Assembly: GCA_945917985.1 (NCBI GenBank)
Contig: CAMEIH010000030.1
Location: forward strand, 1-35,205
Direction: 5' to 3'
DNA length: 35,205 nt
Origin: an uncultured Clostridium sp.
GTDB taxonomy: Bacteria; Bacillota; Clostridia; Lachnospirales; Lachnospiraceae
The translations under genes and the position numbers were made by a program. Shown one piece after another: positions 17,532 through 28,300 of the stretch (the first letter of the stretch is position 1; every line of letters starts with the position of its first letter). Below the pieces are notes generated by a model. That model was given only the letters and a program-made list of their open reading frames with translations. It did no database searches and was not told where the DNA came from.

Positions 17532-19307
17532 ATGGACAAAAAGAAAGTCATTACAGAGTTCACATACCAAAATACATACAGTGACAGAAATTATCTGGAG
17601 GAAGTCAGCCGGTTGCTTGGATGGTCTTTGCAGGAAACGGAATTGGCGAAGAAACTGTTAAAAGGACCTTTGTCCCTTGAAGCAATCGGGAAGGAAGAAT
17701 GGGAGAATTTGTCCCCTGCCTTTGGGCATACAGAAAAGGAGATTTATCTGTATCCCGTGGTTGCCGGGTATATAGCGGGAGAACTGCCTGATGCGGAATA
17801 CGGCACCTTGCCGGCGGGAATCAAATTGCTGTTTCCTTCTGCCGAAAAGCTTTACGGAGACAGCGAAATCGTGGAGGAAATGGTTTCCCTGTTTGGTAAT
17901 GTAAAGGAGGCACAAAAGGAAGAGTCATTTGCCTATGTACTGGTAGAAAACGGCAGAAGCGGGGCTCGTTTCCTTGCAGGCCAGGCAGCATACAGACTGG
18001 GGATGCCGCTTCTTGTCTGGGATGGGGAACAGCCCCATTGGCAGGAGCTTCTGCTGACAGCGGTTTTATATGATGCTTTGATTTGCGTGGATGCAAGAAA
18101 CTTAAGAAGCGGCCGAGAAGTCTTTTGCAAGCGCATGGAACAGCTCTCCGAACGTGTCATGAGATTTGTGATATTGCTGGAGAACAGGGAAGACGCGGGA
18201 GATTTATGCAGAAGGGTAAAGAGCATCTATCAGATGCTTCCGGTGACGGTCAGGGCTGACCGGGAAGCCTGCCTTCAGGATTACGAGGAAAACAGTGGAA
18301 TCTCCATACCGGAAAAGGTGCACAGAAGACTGGAGGATGGTCAGTACACTATGGATTCCGTGAAGCGGGTGCTCTGCGAGTTTACCGCCCGGGCACAGCT
18401 TGTGGGAGAAGGCGCATTGACAGAAAGCGCTGCAGAGCAGATCGTGGAATATTATGATGAAAAAGAAAAGGGATTGTTCGGAATCAGCCAGCTTACGACA
18501 AACCGCCGGCTGGTCGATTTGTGTTTGCCCGCAGAGCATCACCGCAAGCTTGCTTCCGTCTGTGCCATGCTTAAAAAACGGGATAAGGTCATGAGAGAAT
18601 GGGGGTTTTCCGACAAGTACAGCTATGGGAACGGGATTTCCCTGCTTTTCTACGGGGCACCCGGTACAGGTAAGACCATGGCGGCACAGGCCATTGCGGG
18701 AGAACTGGGCATGCCCTTATATCGTGTGGATTTATCCCAGTTAATCAGCAAATATATCGGCGAAACCCAGAAGAACATCGGTAAGGTCTTTGAGCAGGCC
18801 GGGCAGCTAAAAGGCATTTTATTGTTTGACGAGGCGGATGCTCTGTTTGCAAGGCGAAATGAAGTGAACGATGCACAGGATAAATATTCCAATGCGGAAA
18901 CAGCATATTTGTTACAGAGAATCGAGGAGTGGGACGGCATCTGCATCCTTGCTACGAATCTTCTGCAGAATTTTGACGAGGCATTCCGCAGAAGAATCAC
19001 CTATATGCTGAATTTTCCAATGCCGGATGAAGAAGTCAGGGAGAGACTGTGGCAGAAGGTGTTTCCAAAGCAGGCAAGCGTGTCGGAGGATATGGATACC
19101 TCGGTTCTGGCTGAAAATTTCGAGCTGTCGGGAGCAGCCATCAGGAATGCTGCCCTGCAGGGAGCCTATCTGGCGGCTGTGGAGGAGACGGACATCGGTA
19201 TGAGGCATGTCCTTGGCGGTATTGCCAATGAGTATCGCAAGCTGAATAAGAACATGAAGCCGGAGCAGAAGGCGCTGCTTCAGAAATATGACGCCGAAGA
19301 GACATAA
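17532..19307 (+). CDS. AAA+ ATPase, eCIS-type (Afp15-like)
   Basis: This 591-residue protein has a C-terminal AAA+ module: Walker A GAPGTGKT at 375-382, Walker B LLFDEAD with the DEAD box at 433-436, a sensor-1-like ILATNLLQNFDEAF, and the arginine pair in FRRRITYMLNFPMPDEE. The N-terminal ~340 residues look like a helical region plus a degenerate ATPase-like fold without a P-loop. The line DKYSNAETAYLLQRIEEW is close to the one in AAA+ ATPases of extracellular contractile injection systems (Afp15 group), which act in particle assembly. That assignment follows from family memory and needs a search. It is encoded just before the two giant surface proteins, behind GAGG at 17521-17524. Confidence 0.82.
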   Translation: MDKKKVITEFTYQNTYSDRNYLEEVSRLLGWSLQETELAKKLLKGPLSLEAIGKEEWENLSPAFGHTEKEIYLYPVVAGYIAGELPDAEYGTLPAGIKLLFPSAEKLYGDSEIVEEMVSLFGNVKEAQKEESFAYVLVENGRSGARFLAGQAAYRLGMPLLVWDGEQPHWQELLLTAVLYDALICVDARNLRSGREVFCKRMEQLSERVMRFVILLENREDAGDLCRRVKSIYQMLPVTVRADREACLQDYEENSGISIPEKVHRRLEDGQYTMDSVKRVLCEFTARAQLVGEGALTESAAEQIVEYYDEKEKGLFGISQLTTNRRLVDLCLPAEHHRKLASVCAMLKKRDKVMREWGFSDKYSYGNGISLLFYGAPGTGKTMAAQAIAGELGMPLYRVDLSQLISKYIGETQKNIGKVFEQAGQLKGILLFDEADALFARRNEVNDAQDKYSNAETAYLLQRIEEWDGICILATNLLQNFDEAFRRRITYMLNFPMPDEEVRERLWQKVFPKQASVSEDMDTSVLAENFELSGAAIRNAALQGAYLAAVEETDIGMRHVLGGIANEYRKLNKNMKPEQKALLQKYDAEET

Positions 19308-19360
19308 CTACCCTAAAGAGTGGTGACCGAAAGAAAAGCCGATGCTATGATACATCATAG
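19307..19360 (+). promoter_or_regulatory. Leader element, copy 1
   Basis: This element shares blocks ACTACCC, GAGTGGTG, ATGCTA and ATACAT, in the same order and at identical spacing, with 25269-25321. ACTACCC (19307-19313) can pair with GAGTGGT (19318-19324; one C-A mismatch and one G-U) over a UAAA loop. A second hairpin, CTATGA-TACA-TCATAG, spans 19345-19360. It does not match a riboswitch I know. The remaining bases to 19427 contain an AT-rich segment, a weak possible promoter (TTTTTA at 19385, TATAAG at 19408) and the ribosome site AGGAGAGGG. Confidence 0.55.
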
Positions 19361-19427
19361 AATCGCAATTTTGGCGTTCACAAATTTTTAGCCTGCACAC
19401 AGGAATATATAAGACAGGAGAGGGAAC

Positions 19428-22400
19428 ATGAGCCTGTATTTAAAAGACAAAAACGATGAATTACAGAATAGAGAGAAGGGGCCGAAGAATGTAGAGAGAA
19501 GAAAATGGAAGGAAGCCCCCGGGTATACCTCCAGAATCCTTTCTGCATTGGGAGTACTCTGCGTTTTGGCAGTGATCGTAGGTATAGCTGCCTATATGCC
19601 CATATTGTCGAAAGCGGAAACAGGAACTAATCTGCCTCCATTACCTACTAAGTGGGGAGAAACTTCTTTACCGCTCTATCAATTCAATCAATTCTCAGAG
19701 ACTGTAAAATTGGAAGATTTGACGTTTCTGAACGCTACGTACGATGAAGGAAATAATTTAGTAGTCGAGGCTGCCATTACAACTGAGGAACAGTTAAAGG
19801 CGGTTCTGTCTGGGTTGAAAACATCGGGAACTGCGAAAGATGAAAGTGGTAATACCACACCAATTACAAGAACTGATAAAGTTATATTCAAGCTGACCAA
19901 GGATATGACAATAACCGACTGGATACTGGATGGAACTGATAACACGTTTGCAATGGATGTTTTTGACGGTCAGGGGCATACCATCACATGTACCTATACG
20001 GATAGCTTTAAGAAGGAAGAGCGTGGAATTTATAGTTCAAATGGGGAATTGGCATATGGGCTGCTTTTTGGCAAGGTTTCTGATGCAGCAACCGTACGGA
20101 ATCTCCAGGTGAGTATAATAAATAATAAATTAGTCTTTAAATTTTCTTCTAACGCTGGTTACGCTGGAGCTTTTATCGGCTTGGGCGGCGTGTGTGGCGT
20201 TGCTGATAATGCGGTTTTTTCAGATATTGAGATATCCGGTACAAGGGAAGTGGTAAACGCACAGTCTTACTGTATAGAAAATCGTAATTACGGAGTGGGT
20301 GGCTTGGTTGGAATCGTTCGGTCAAATGTTTCGATTACAAGGTGTAAAGACGATTCTGTGATAAAATCTTCTTTCGACAGATTTAACACAGGAGATGCTG
20401 ATCCTGTTTGTACAACAGGTGGTATTGTCGGACAGATATCAGGCTCCGCCAACATCATTCATGCATGCTGGGGAAATGGTGATTATGAGAGTGATGTTGG
20501 TCGCAACGGAATCAGCAAGCTCATTGCATGCGGAACAATAGTCGGGGATGTGCAATCAGCAGGAGCAGTTACGATAGAGGATTGTGCAGGTAGGGACGAT
20601 ATGGGAATGATTGCTGCTGTACATTCAAGTGCTGAAGAAAATAAGAGAATAACTGTTAGCAATTGTTATGGTAAAACACCCTATACCTTTGAAAAATATG
20701 AGTATTATATAGACGGCAAAGTCCATCATATCGTTCATGGAACGGAGCTTACTTCATCTTTATCTGAAAAAAGGGAAAGAATTAATACTACTGACTGGGG
20801 ATATGATGAAAACACTGCTCAACATTATCTGCTGCACCCGACATATAATAATTGCTGGGTCAATGTTGAAAGCCTCAATATGGGAGATCCGCTTGGTGAG
20901 GAGCATAAGATAACTATCACAGGTACGGTTAGTCTTAGTGATTCTGCGTATAGTAAGATTGCCTTTCCTGATGATGCGAAGGTTTATCTTTATATGACAA
21001 CCAACGGAACAGATGATCCAATGCTATCGCCGGCTCACTCAGGATTTGCACTGGGGACAAGTCAAAACGCAGAACATGAAATTATGCTTTCTACATCAAC
21101 TAATTATACGGACACTAGTCAGAAACTGACCGTTCGTGTACGGATAAAAGTAGTATTTAATGAGAGCACAAACGAGACTGTAAGTAATGCGGAAACTGTA
21201 TGGTGGAGCTCTCTTTATGAAAAGGAGTATGAGGCGAGTGATCTGTATATAGAAAAGCCGACTTTGCAGGCTTCCATAGAAAATCAGCCCTATGAGAACT
21301 TTCAGGACACAACTGCTTATCCGCTGGGAACAACTACGCTGCAGTTGCAGGGAAATGGTTCAACGGAATACAAAATGTACTATGATTTTAGAGATCGTTC
21401 CGGTCTGGTATTGGGAGAGACGGATTCCGAAAGTACCATTAAATGGGAGACCATGGCCCAGAAGAAACTATATGATGGTTCTTTTACCCTGAAAGAAGAT
21501 ATGGTGCTGAGTACGTCCTCCAATAAAGTGTATATGTATGTTCTGGCCTATATCAAAAAGGACAACATGGATTATTACAAGCTGTATGAGTATGATATTG
21601 TGGTATTTGCCAAGGATAAATTGATTTCTGCTACCCGGGACAGCGGAAGCAAAATACCCAATGGAAGTACTGTCACATTCAAGGTTGGAAATGGCATAGC
21701 AAACCAGTATCCCTACGATAAGATGAATGTATTGATCAGCGGGGAGGAGAAACAGTACAGTACTTTGGAGGGACAAAACGGGGTAATGACATACGCTGGC
21801 GATGTATATAAGAAAGGATCCGGCACGAATGAAGATCCCTGGTATTTGACGGTTGATCTGACGTTGACGGGAAAGCCGGGACAGACCTTTTATGTCTATG
21901 TCGAGCCATGTATAAATGAGACGGAGGATTATCAAAGTAAATATGGCAGGTTTGTTTTGAAATATACCTACACGATTATGGATAAGGCAACAGGACTGAC
22001 GCTTTCGCCCTCAACCATTACGATGGCACAGTCCGGGGCACCAACCGGAATTCCCATCAATGAAAAGGTTTATATGAACTCAGGGGGAAACAGTGACATC
22101 ATCGTTTATCGGCAGACAAATAAAGTGATAACGCCTGTTATAGTAACGGATGCTGATGCATTGGGGCAGAATGAAAACACATATTTTCGGGATAATGTTA
22201 ATAAGAAGTTTTACATACGCTGCAACGATCTGTGGTACTCCATCGATGATGCGGATGGAAATCTGAAGGTATATACGGATACAGGTGTATCTTTTGATGC
22301 TTCCTATGCTGGCAAAACAGCTTATATTTCTACCGTACTGTTTTTGACAGGTTATGATCCTTCGGACAACTGGATATATAAATATAAGGTGAATGAGCAG

Positions 22401-25265
22401 GATGCGGTGGCAGCGCCCACGGCACTTATGCCGGATGGTAGCAGTATCAGTATGGGTAAGGTGCTCAATTTCAACTGTGCGCAGAATTGTGTCATGTATT
22501 ATACAACGGATGGCACTGACCCTGTGGTAAAAGTGGATCCGAATACGAAAGCAATTGGGACTGAACAGGGGACCTTTTACTATGATCCGGCGAAGGGAAT
22601 TGAGGTTACCACAGAAAACGGCTTTTCCTACGGAACCAACATACTCATTAAGATTGTGGCATACCCGGTAGTTTATGATTCGGAAGGCGGATTTTGCTAT
22701 AACAGTGATAAAAAGAACAGCGACATCGCTACTTTTACCTATACGATTAAGGAACAAAATCAGGTGGAAACACCCATAGCGTTTCCGGAGACGAGCACGG
22801 GAAATGTGGCGGTGGTGGTGAAAGGCAACAGTATTACGCTGAGCTGTGCTACTCCCGGAGCAGAGATTTACTATACGGTAAATGGAGGCACTCCTTCCAC
22901 AGCAAGCGATCAATATACAGGTGCCATTACAGTGGACGGCGATTACGGAAGCTATTTTACCGTCAGGGCAATTGCCCACAAGGAAGGAATGAAGGACAGT
23001 GAGGTAGCCACCCTCCTGTACAAAATAGCCGAGAAGAATACGATAAGCACAGTGACGGCGATTCCTTCTACAAACAATCAGGTGATTGCAGGAGATAAGA
23101 TTATTCTCTCAACCACAGAATCCGGCGCGGATATCTATTATACAACAGACGGAACAACTCCGGATGTGGTGGAGAATGAGAATGGTACCTATACCTTAAG
23201 TGAGGGGGTACAAAAATACGATCCGGCAGAGGCTGTCAAGGTGCCCGAGGGAAGCGGTTATTTTGTAATCCATGCCATAGCTGTCAAAGCCGAAATGGCC
23301 AATAGCCCGGTGGCACAGTTTATTTATACTTACGTCGATTCGGTGGGAGCGCCTTACGGAAATCCGTCTTCGGGAACAGTAACCGAGAATACGGAGGTTG
23401 CCTTGCGGTGTGCAAATGAGGATGCGATTATCTATTATGAAATTGCATATGGCGGTGAGGAACCGGATGAACCCACCACAAGCAGTGCGGTATTTAGCGA
23501 GAAAGCACCGATTATCATTACACGTGATACAAAGATCAAGGCATTTGCCTTTTACAACAGAGAATCCTCTGAGATTGTGACACTCAGCTATACCCTGGCG
23601 CAGAAGATGGATGCACCCACATCCTCTGTCAGCAGCGGTGCGATTGTTCCGTCAGGTACGACGGTGAGTCTGTCATCAAACGGCGGTAAAGTGTACTATA
23701 CAACCGATGGTTCCGATCCGCTGGATGGCACCAACACAGCGGTGAATATCGGATCCGATGTGGTTATCACAGGTAAGGCGGGAGACAAAATCATCATAAA
23801 GGCATGCACCAGGGAAACCGGGGCAACAACCAGCGATATGGTGACGTTTACTTATCAGATCAGCCAGTACCCGGGCGGAGTGACAACAGATACCGCAGCC
23901 GGTTCTACCCTGGCAGGAGGAACATCGATCTATCTGATGACTGATGTGACGGGAGGAACGATTTATTATACGACCGGTTCAGGCAGTCCGATAACAGCAG
24001 GGACAGCAGGGAACAGCGTTGCGCTTAGCGGCAAGGCCGGATCGAATATCACGGTAAAGGCAGTGGCGATTGCACCGAATACCACCATGACAGGAAGCTA
24101 TGCATCCTTTGATTATAAGCTGATGGAGCAGCTGGCAGCACCAAATGCATCGCTTAAGGACGGAACCAGACTGACGGGGAAGGCCAGTGTTGTACTGAAA
24201 GCGAATAAGGGAAAGATATACTTTACCATTGACGGTACAGAGCCTACCAAGGCAAGCAATGAATATACAGCGCCCATTGTGGTTTCCAAGGCGATGACCA
24301 TTAAGGCAATTGCGATTGAAGAGGGCAGTGAGAACAGTGATGTGAGTACATTCTCTTATACCTTTGCGGAAAAGGTTAAAAATATCACATCCTCCGTTCC
24401 CACAGAAACTGTGGTGCAGTCAGGAGAGGTAGTGAAACTGAACTGTGCCACAAAGAATGCCAGAATTTACTATACCACAGACGGCACAGATCCTTCCGGG
24501 AATGCGGAGGAAGGCGTATTTGTCTACGATGAAAAAGAAGGGATCAGTATTTACCGCAGCGTAAATATTAAGGCTGTCGCTGTCAGTGATGATTTGTGCG
24601 ACAGTGAGATTCTTTCTTTAAATTACCGGGTGGAAGAAGTGCCGGTAGAAATAGAAAGAGAGAAAGCGGCAAAGGAAGAAGAGGAGGCAGGCTTAAAGCC
24701 CTCCGATCTCACGAAGCTGGAAAGCAGGCGGGTACAGCCGAACGAGGAAGAAGTATCCGACGGATATGTGCAGATCAGCGATTTCCTCAGCGATGTCACG
24801 GTACGGGGAAAACGGTCTGTGATCTCTGAAGAGACTACCCTTAGAGGAACGGAAATAGCAGTATCTGATAATGCCAAAAAGGAAATCAGGAGCCTTTTGG
24901 GCGATGACTATGAACTGATATGTAATTACAGCTTTGCGCTATATGAGGACGGGGAGCGGATCAGGCCGGAGGGACTGTTTGAAATAGGGATTCCGATTCC
25001 GGAAGAATATGAAAATGCTGATGTGACCATTGTTTCCATCAATGAGAATGATGGCATAAAGACATACACTACCAGACGGGAAAACGGTTATGCGTATGCG
25101 GAGGCTTCTTACCTGAACAGCTTTGCGATTGTGGGCGCAAAGATAGAAAAAGACAGTCATAATGAGTGGAACCTTGCGCTGATCATGTCAGTGGTGGCAG
25201 GAGCACTTGTGCTTGTGGGTGCTTCCATGATAACCGTTACGGTGATCAGACGAAAGAGGTATTAA
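19428..25265 (+). CDS. Giant surface protein with chitobiase C-terminal-like repeats (paralogue 1)
   Basis: This 1945-residue protein is predicted to be exported and membrane-held at both ends. Residues 1-36 are basic, and 37-60 are hydrophobic (signal peptide or anchor). About 80-470 resemble a beta-helix with GLUG-like segments (GGLVGIVRSN, GGIVGQISGS). From about residue 1000 there are at least eight repeats with the CHB_HEX_C-like signature IYYTTDGTDP, each followed by a TIKAIAV-type strand. A Glu/Lys linker (about 1735-1765) precedes a folded domain, then a membrane segment at about 1917-1940 and the tail RRKRY. No LPxTG sorting signal is present. It is preceded by the leader element and AGGAGAGGG, and followed by its paralogue. 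Adhesion or glycan binding is possible; the repeat family alone does not prove it. Confidence 0.8.
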   Translation: MSLYLKDKNDELQNREKGPKNVERRKWKEAPGYTSRILSALGVLCVLAVIVGIAAYMPILSKAETGTNLPPLPTKWGETSLPLYQFNQFSETVKLEDLTFLNATYDEGNNLVVEAAITTEEQLKAVLSGLKTSGTAKDESGNTTPITRTDKVIFKLTKDMTITDWILDGTDNTFAMDVFDGQGHTITCTYTDSFKKEERGIYSSNGELAYGLLFGKVSDAATVRNLQVSIINNKLVFKFSSNAGYAGAFIGLGGVCGVADNAVFSDIEISGTREVVNAQSYCIENRNYGVGGLVGIVRSNVSITRCKDDSVIKSSFDRFNTGDADPVCTTGGIVGQISGSANIIHACWGNGDYESDVGRNGISKLIACGTIVGDVQSAGAVTIEDCAGRDDMGMIAAVHSSAEENKRITVSNCYGKTPYTFEKYEYYIDGKVHHIVHGTELTSSLSEKRERINTTDWGYDENTAQHYLLHPTYNNCWVNVESLNMGDPLGEEHKITITGTVSLSDSAYSKIAFPDDAKVYLYMTTNGTDDPMLSPAHSGFALGTSQNAEHEIMLSTSTNYTDTSQKLTVRVRIKVVFNESTNETVSNAETVWWSSLYEKEYEASDLYIEKPTLQASIENQPYENFQDTTAYPLGTTTLQLQGNGSTEYKMYYDFRDRSGLVLGETDSESTIKWETMAQKKLYDGSFTLKEDMVLSTSSNKVYMYVLAYIKKDNMDYYKLYEYDIVVFAKDKLISATRDSGSKIPNGSTVTFKVGNGIANQYPYDKMNVLISGEEKQYSTLEGQNGVMTYAGDVYKKGSGTNEDPWYLTVDLTLTGKPGQTFYVYVEPCINETEDYQSKYGRFVLKYTYTIMDKATGLTLSPSTITMAQSGAPTGIPINEKVYMNSGGNSDIIVYRQTNKVITPVIVTDADALGQNENTYFRDNVNKKFYIRCNDLWYSIDDADGNLKVYTDTGVSFDASYAGKTAYISTVLFLTGYDPSDNWIYKYKVNEQDAVAAPTALMPDGSSISMGKVLNFNCAQNCVMYYTTDGTDPVVKVDPNTKAIGTEQGTFYYDPAKGIEVTTENGFSYGTNILIKIVAYPVVYDSEGGFCYNSDKKNSDIATFTYTIKEQNQVETPIAFPETSTGNVAVVVKGNSITLSCATPGAEIYYTVNGGTPSTASDQYTGAITVDGDYGSYFTVRAIAHKEGMKDSEVATLLYKIAEKNTISTVTAIPSTNNQVIAGDKIILSTTESGADIYYTTDGTTPDVVENENGTYTLSEGVQKYDPAEAVKVPEGSGYFVIHAIAVKAEMANSPVAQFIYTYVDSVGAPYGNPSSGTVTENTEVALRCANEDAIIYYEIAYGGEEPDEPTTSSAVFSEKAPIIITRDTKIKAFAFYNRESSEIVTLSYTLAQKMDAPTSSVSSGAIVPSGTTVSLSSNGGKVYYTTDGSDPLDGTNTAVNIGSDVVITGKAGDKIIIKACTRETGATTSDMVTFTYQISQYPGGVTTDTAAGSTLAGGTSIYLMTDVTGGTIYYTTGSGSPITAGTAGNSVALSGKAGSNITVKAVAIAPNTTMTGSYASFDYKLMEQLAAPNASLKDGTRLTGKASVVLKANKGKIYFTIDGTEPTKASNEYTAPIVVSKAMTIKAIAIEEGSENSDVSTFSYTFAEKVKNITSSVPTETVVQSGEVVKLNCATKNARIYYTTDGTDPSGNAEEGVFVYDEKEGISIYRSVNIKAVAVSDDLCDSEILSLNYRVEEVPVEIEREKAAKEEEEAGLKPSDLTKLESRRVQPNEEEVSDGYVQISDFLSDVTVRGKRSVISEETTLRGTEIAVSDNAKKEIRSLLGDDYELICNYSFALYEDGERIRPEGLFEIGIPIPEEYENADVTIVSINENDGIKTYTTRRENGYAYAEASYLNSFAIVGAKIEKDSHNEWNLALIMSVVAGALVLVGASMITVTVIRRKRY

Positions 25266-25268
25266 AAG

Positions 25269-25321
25269 ACTACCCGTTGGAGTGGTGCTGATCAGAACAG
25301 GAAATGCTAGTATACATTATA
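25269..25321 (+). promoter_or_regulatory. Leader element, copy 2
   Basis: Blocks ACTACCC (25269-25275), GAGTGGTG (25280-25287), ATGCTA (25304-25309) and ATACAT (25312-25317) match the leader of the previous gene with no gaps. The first hairpin keeps its stem, but its loop is GUUG in place of UAAA, as expected if structure is what matters. The element ends about 15 nt before the start codon of the second giant gene and overlaps its ribosome site region (GAGGAG), so control of translation is possible. Confidence 0.55.
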
Positions 25322-25336
25322 TGAGGAGTCTGCGAC

Positions 25337-28300
25337 ATGCTTGTTAATGATGATAAGAAGGGCAGAAAAAAGAGAAAAGATTATCAAAGAGCAATGGCGA
25401 AAAAGAAAAGCCGCTCCCGCGCAGGACGCCGATGGCTGCCTGTGGGAGCCGGCGGATTGTTGTCGGTTGCTGCTGTGGTACTGATGGCGGTGGGAGTGAT
25501 TTCCTTCACGGTAAGAAGCGATTCATTGATACTTGTCACAAATGATTCCGATACAGAATTTCAGGCTAATACCACGATAAAGGTAATGGATGGTGCGCAG
25601 GTGTCCGTAGAGGGTTATACGGATGAGAGTGTTGCCAATGGTGAAGAGATTTATTATAAGTTTTATGACACAGCGCTTACAGATACAAGCAGTCTGGATC
25701 TTAGCAGTAACGGAACACGTTATGTGCCGGGAGAAATTATTACCTTGAACAGATCTTCTGCGGAAGACGGCACCCGGTATCTGTATATTCAACGGAAGTC
25801 TGGTGAGGAAAGCGTTATTTTCTCTTATATAATTGAGTTCTGTGAAAAGCTGGGAAGTATTGCGTCATACCCCGAAACATCAGATTCGGATATGACTTCG
25901 GTAAAGGTTGGAGATACCATTACTTTTTCCAATGATGAGTCAGCCACCATGTATTATACAGACGATGGCACGCCGCTATCCTTTGTGAGAGATCCTGACG
26001 GAGAGATAAAGATTAACGGAGAGCGTTTTCGACCGGGCAGTGATCAGATGAAGACTCTTAATGATGATAATGCCAGTATAGTGCCGGAGGACTGGCTTGC
26101 AAATGGCACGAGAACAATCCGTGTTATTTCTTATAAGGAAGGGTATGATTTTAGCACTGTCTGCATCTTTCGATTTAAAATATCACAGGATCAGGCACAG
26201 GCACCCACGATCAAACCGGCTACCACCGCAGAAAACCCGGTTACTGTGAATTCAGGGACATCGGTAACGCTTAGCACGTCGACACAGGATGGCGTCATTC
26301 TGTATACGACAAATGGGAGAACTCCGGGATATACTGTTGGGCAGGATGGCGGCACTTATCAGATTGTAACGAATTCAGATACTGAAAAATATACAGGACC
26401 TTTTGCAATAACCGGGAAACCGGGTGAAGAGATAATTATAACTGCTGTTACGGTAAAGATCAGTACATCTTCCGGAGCTTCGCTTATGACAGACAGTGAT
26501 CCGGTGCAGTTTGTTTACAATATTACACCCTTGGAAACGGCATTTCCCCCGGAGGTATCTCCGGAATCCGGAACAGAGCTCGCACTAAGCAGCAGGATTT
26601 ATCTGAATACACCCACCAGTGATGGCGTTATCCTATACACCACGGATGGTTCCTCGCCGGATTACGCGATTGAACAGCCGGAAGGCGGTGGGGAGTATCA
26701 GATTGTGGGGAAGGGTACCACAAAGGTGTATGGAAGCGATACTTCTTATATCGTAGCCGACGAAGACTCCGGAGCCAGGCACGGACAGACGTTCCTGATT
26801 CAGGCTAAGACCGTTCAAATAGAGAAGGCTACGGGTGAGAAATTGCTGGAGGACAGTGCGGTCAGACAGTTTAGCTTCAAGATCAGTGATGCGGATAAGG
26901 TGGCTGCGCCTGAGGCAATTCCCAAGACCAAGGAAGAGTCGCCTACCGTAGTCAAGGAAGGCGACAAGATTATGCTGAGCTGTACCACTGCCGGAGCGAA
27001 AATTTATTATACGCTTGACGGTACAGCGCCTTTAATCAAAGAAGACGGTTCTTTGTCGGGATCCACGAAATTGTATACCGGAGCAATCGTTGTACCTCAG
27101 GGAACAGGATTTTTTACGATTACCGCCATGGCCAGGAAGGATGGAATGAATGACAGCTCTACGGTACGGTTCAACTACCAGTATCCGGGTACGGTTGCAC
27201 CGCCGTATGTAACTCCTGCGGAGGGAACGATCAGTATTAATACGGAAGTGACTCTGGCAAGTCTTGATACAAAGGCACAGATTTACTATACATTGGATGG
27301 CAGTGAACCTACCCAGACAACCGGAAGGCTGTATTCGGAACCCATGCTGCTTACACAGGATACCGTGATCAAAGCAATTTGCGTGGTAGACGGAATCAGC
27401 AGTGCGGTAAGGACATTTACCTTTAAGGTGGCACCGGAATTATTACCGCCCACACCATCCATACAAAGTGGTGCCGTGGTGACAAGCGGGACAACCATAA
27501 ATCTCACTGCGCAGCAGGGCGCTCAGATATTTTATACGGTAGACGGAAGCAGTCCGAAAGAGGACAAGGCCATGGCAGGAAGTACGGTGACACTCACGGG
27601 AAAGGCCGGAGATGCCATCACACTGATTACCTATGCCAAGGGAAGTGATTTCTCGGATTCCCAGACTGCGACCTATGTATATACCATAAGTAATTATGAA
27701 AACGGTATCAAAGTAAATCCCGAAGCCGGAAGCAGAGTAAAAGAAGGGGACGTTATATCTCTGGAGACAGATGTGACAAACGGAACGATCTATTACGCAG
27801 TAGGAGGGGACAATCCTGAGAGCAGCGGCATATCGGGGACAGAGGTGATGGTAGGTGACAGCGGAGGGGAAACCAAATTTACCTTAAAGGCTACTGTGGT
27901 CTCTGTCGGTTCCGCATTCACCGGTGCGATAGGCTCTTATGTCTACGAATATATGGAGAAGCCGGTAGCCCCCAAGGCATCTGTTCCAAACGGAGCCGTG
28001 CTGCTTCAGGAGCAGAATATCGTTCTTACGGCAGAGAGCGGAGATATCTATTATACACTGGATGAGACGGAGCCGGATTCCAAATCGGATATCTATACGG
28101 AACCGATTCATATAACGCAAGCTGCTACCATCAAAGCGATCACCGTATCGAAGGAGGGGGCAGAGAGTGATGTGGCTACATTTGCTTACACGTTTGCAGA
28201 ACAGACCGTGGCACCTGTTTTCTCCATAAAGAGCGGTGAAGTGGAATCGGGCACCATGCTGACCATCACCTCTGACACACCGGGTGCAGTCATTTATTAT

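Noticed and set aside
19307-19360. Known riboswitch (for example a c-di-GMP type) before the giant genes
   Set aside because: The conserved blocks do not match the core sequences of the classes I could recall, so I left it as an unnamed leader element.
19385-19413. Promoter directly upstream of the first giant gene
   Set aside because: TTTTTA and TATAAG at 17 bp are poor matches, and the gap can be explained by the leader element and read-through from the ATPase gene. I keep it only as a possibility.
22080-22979. A 299-codon - strand open frame inside the first giant gene
   Set aside because: Its translation is rich in Cys, His and Ile in a way typical of antisense reading, and the + strand frame carries clear repeats across the same bases.
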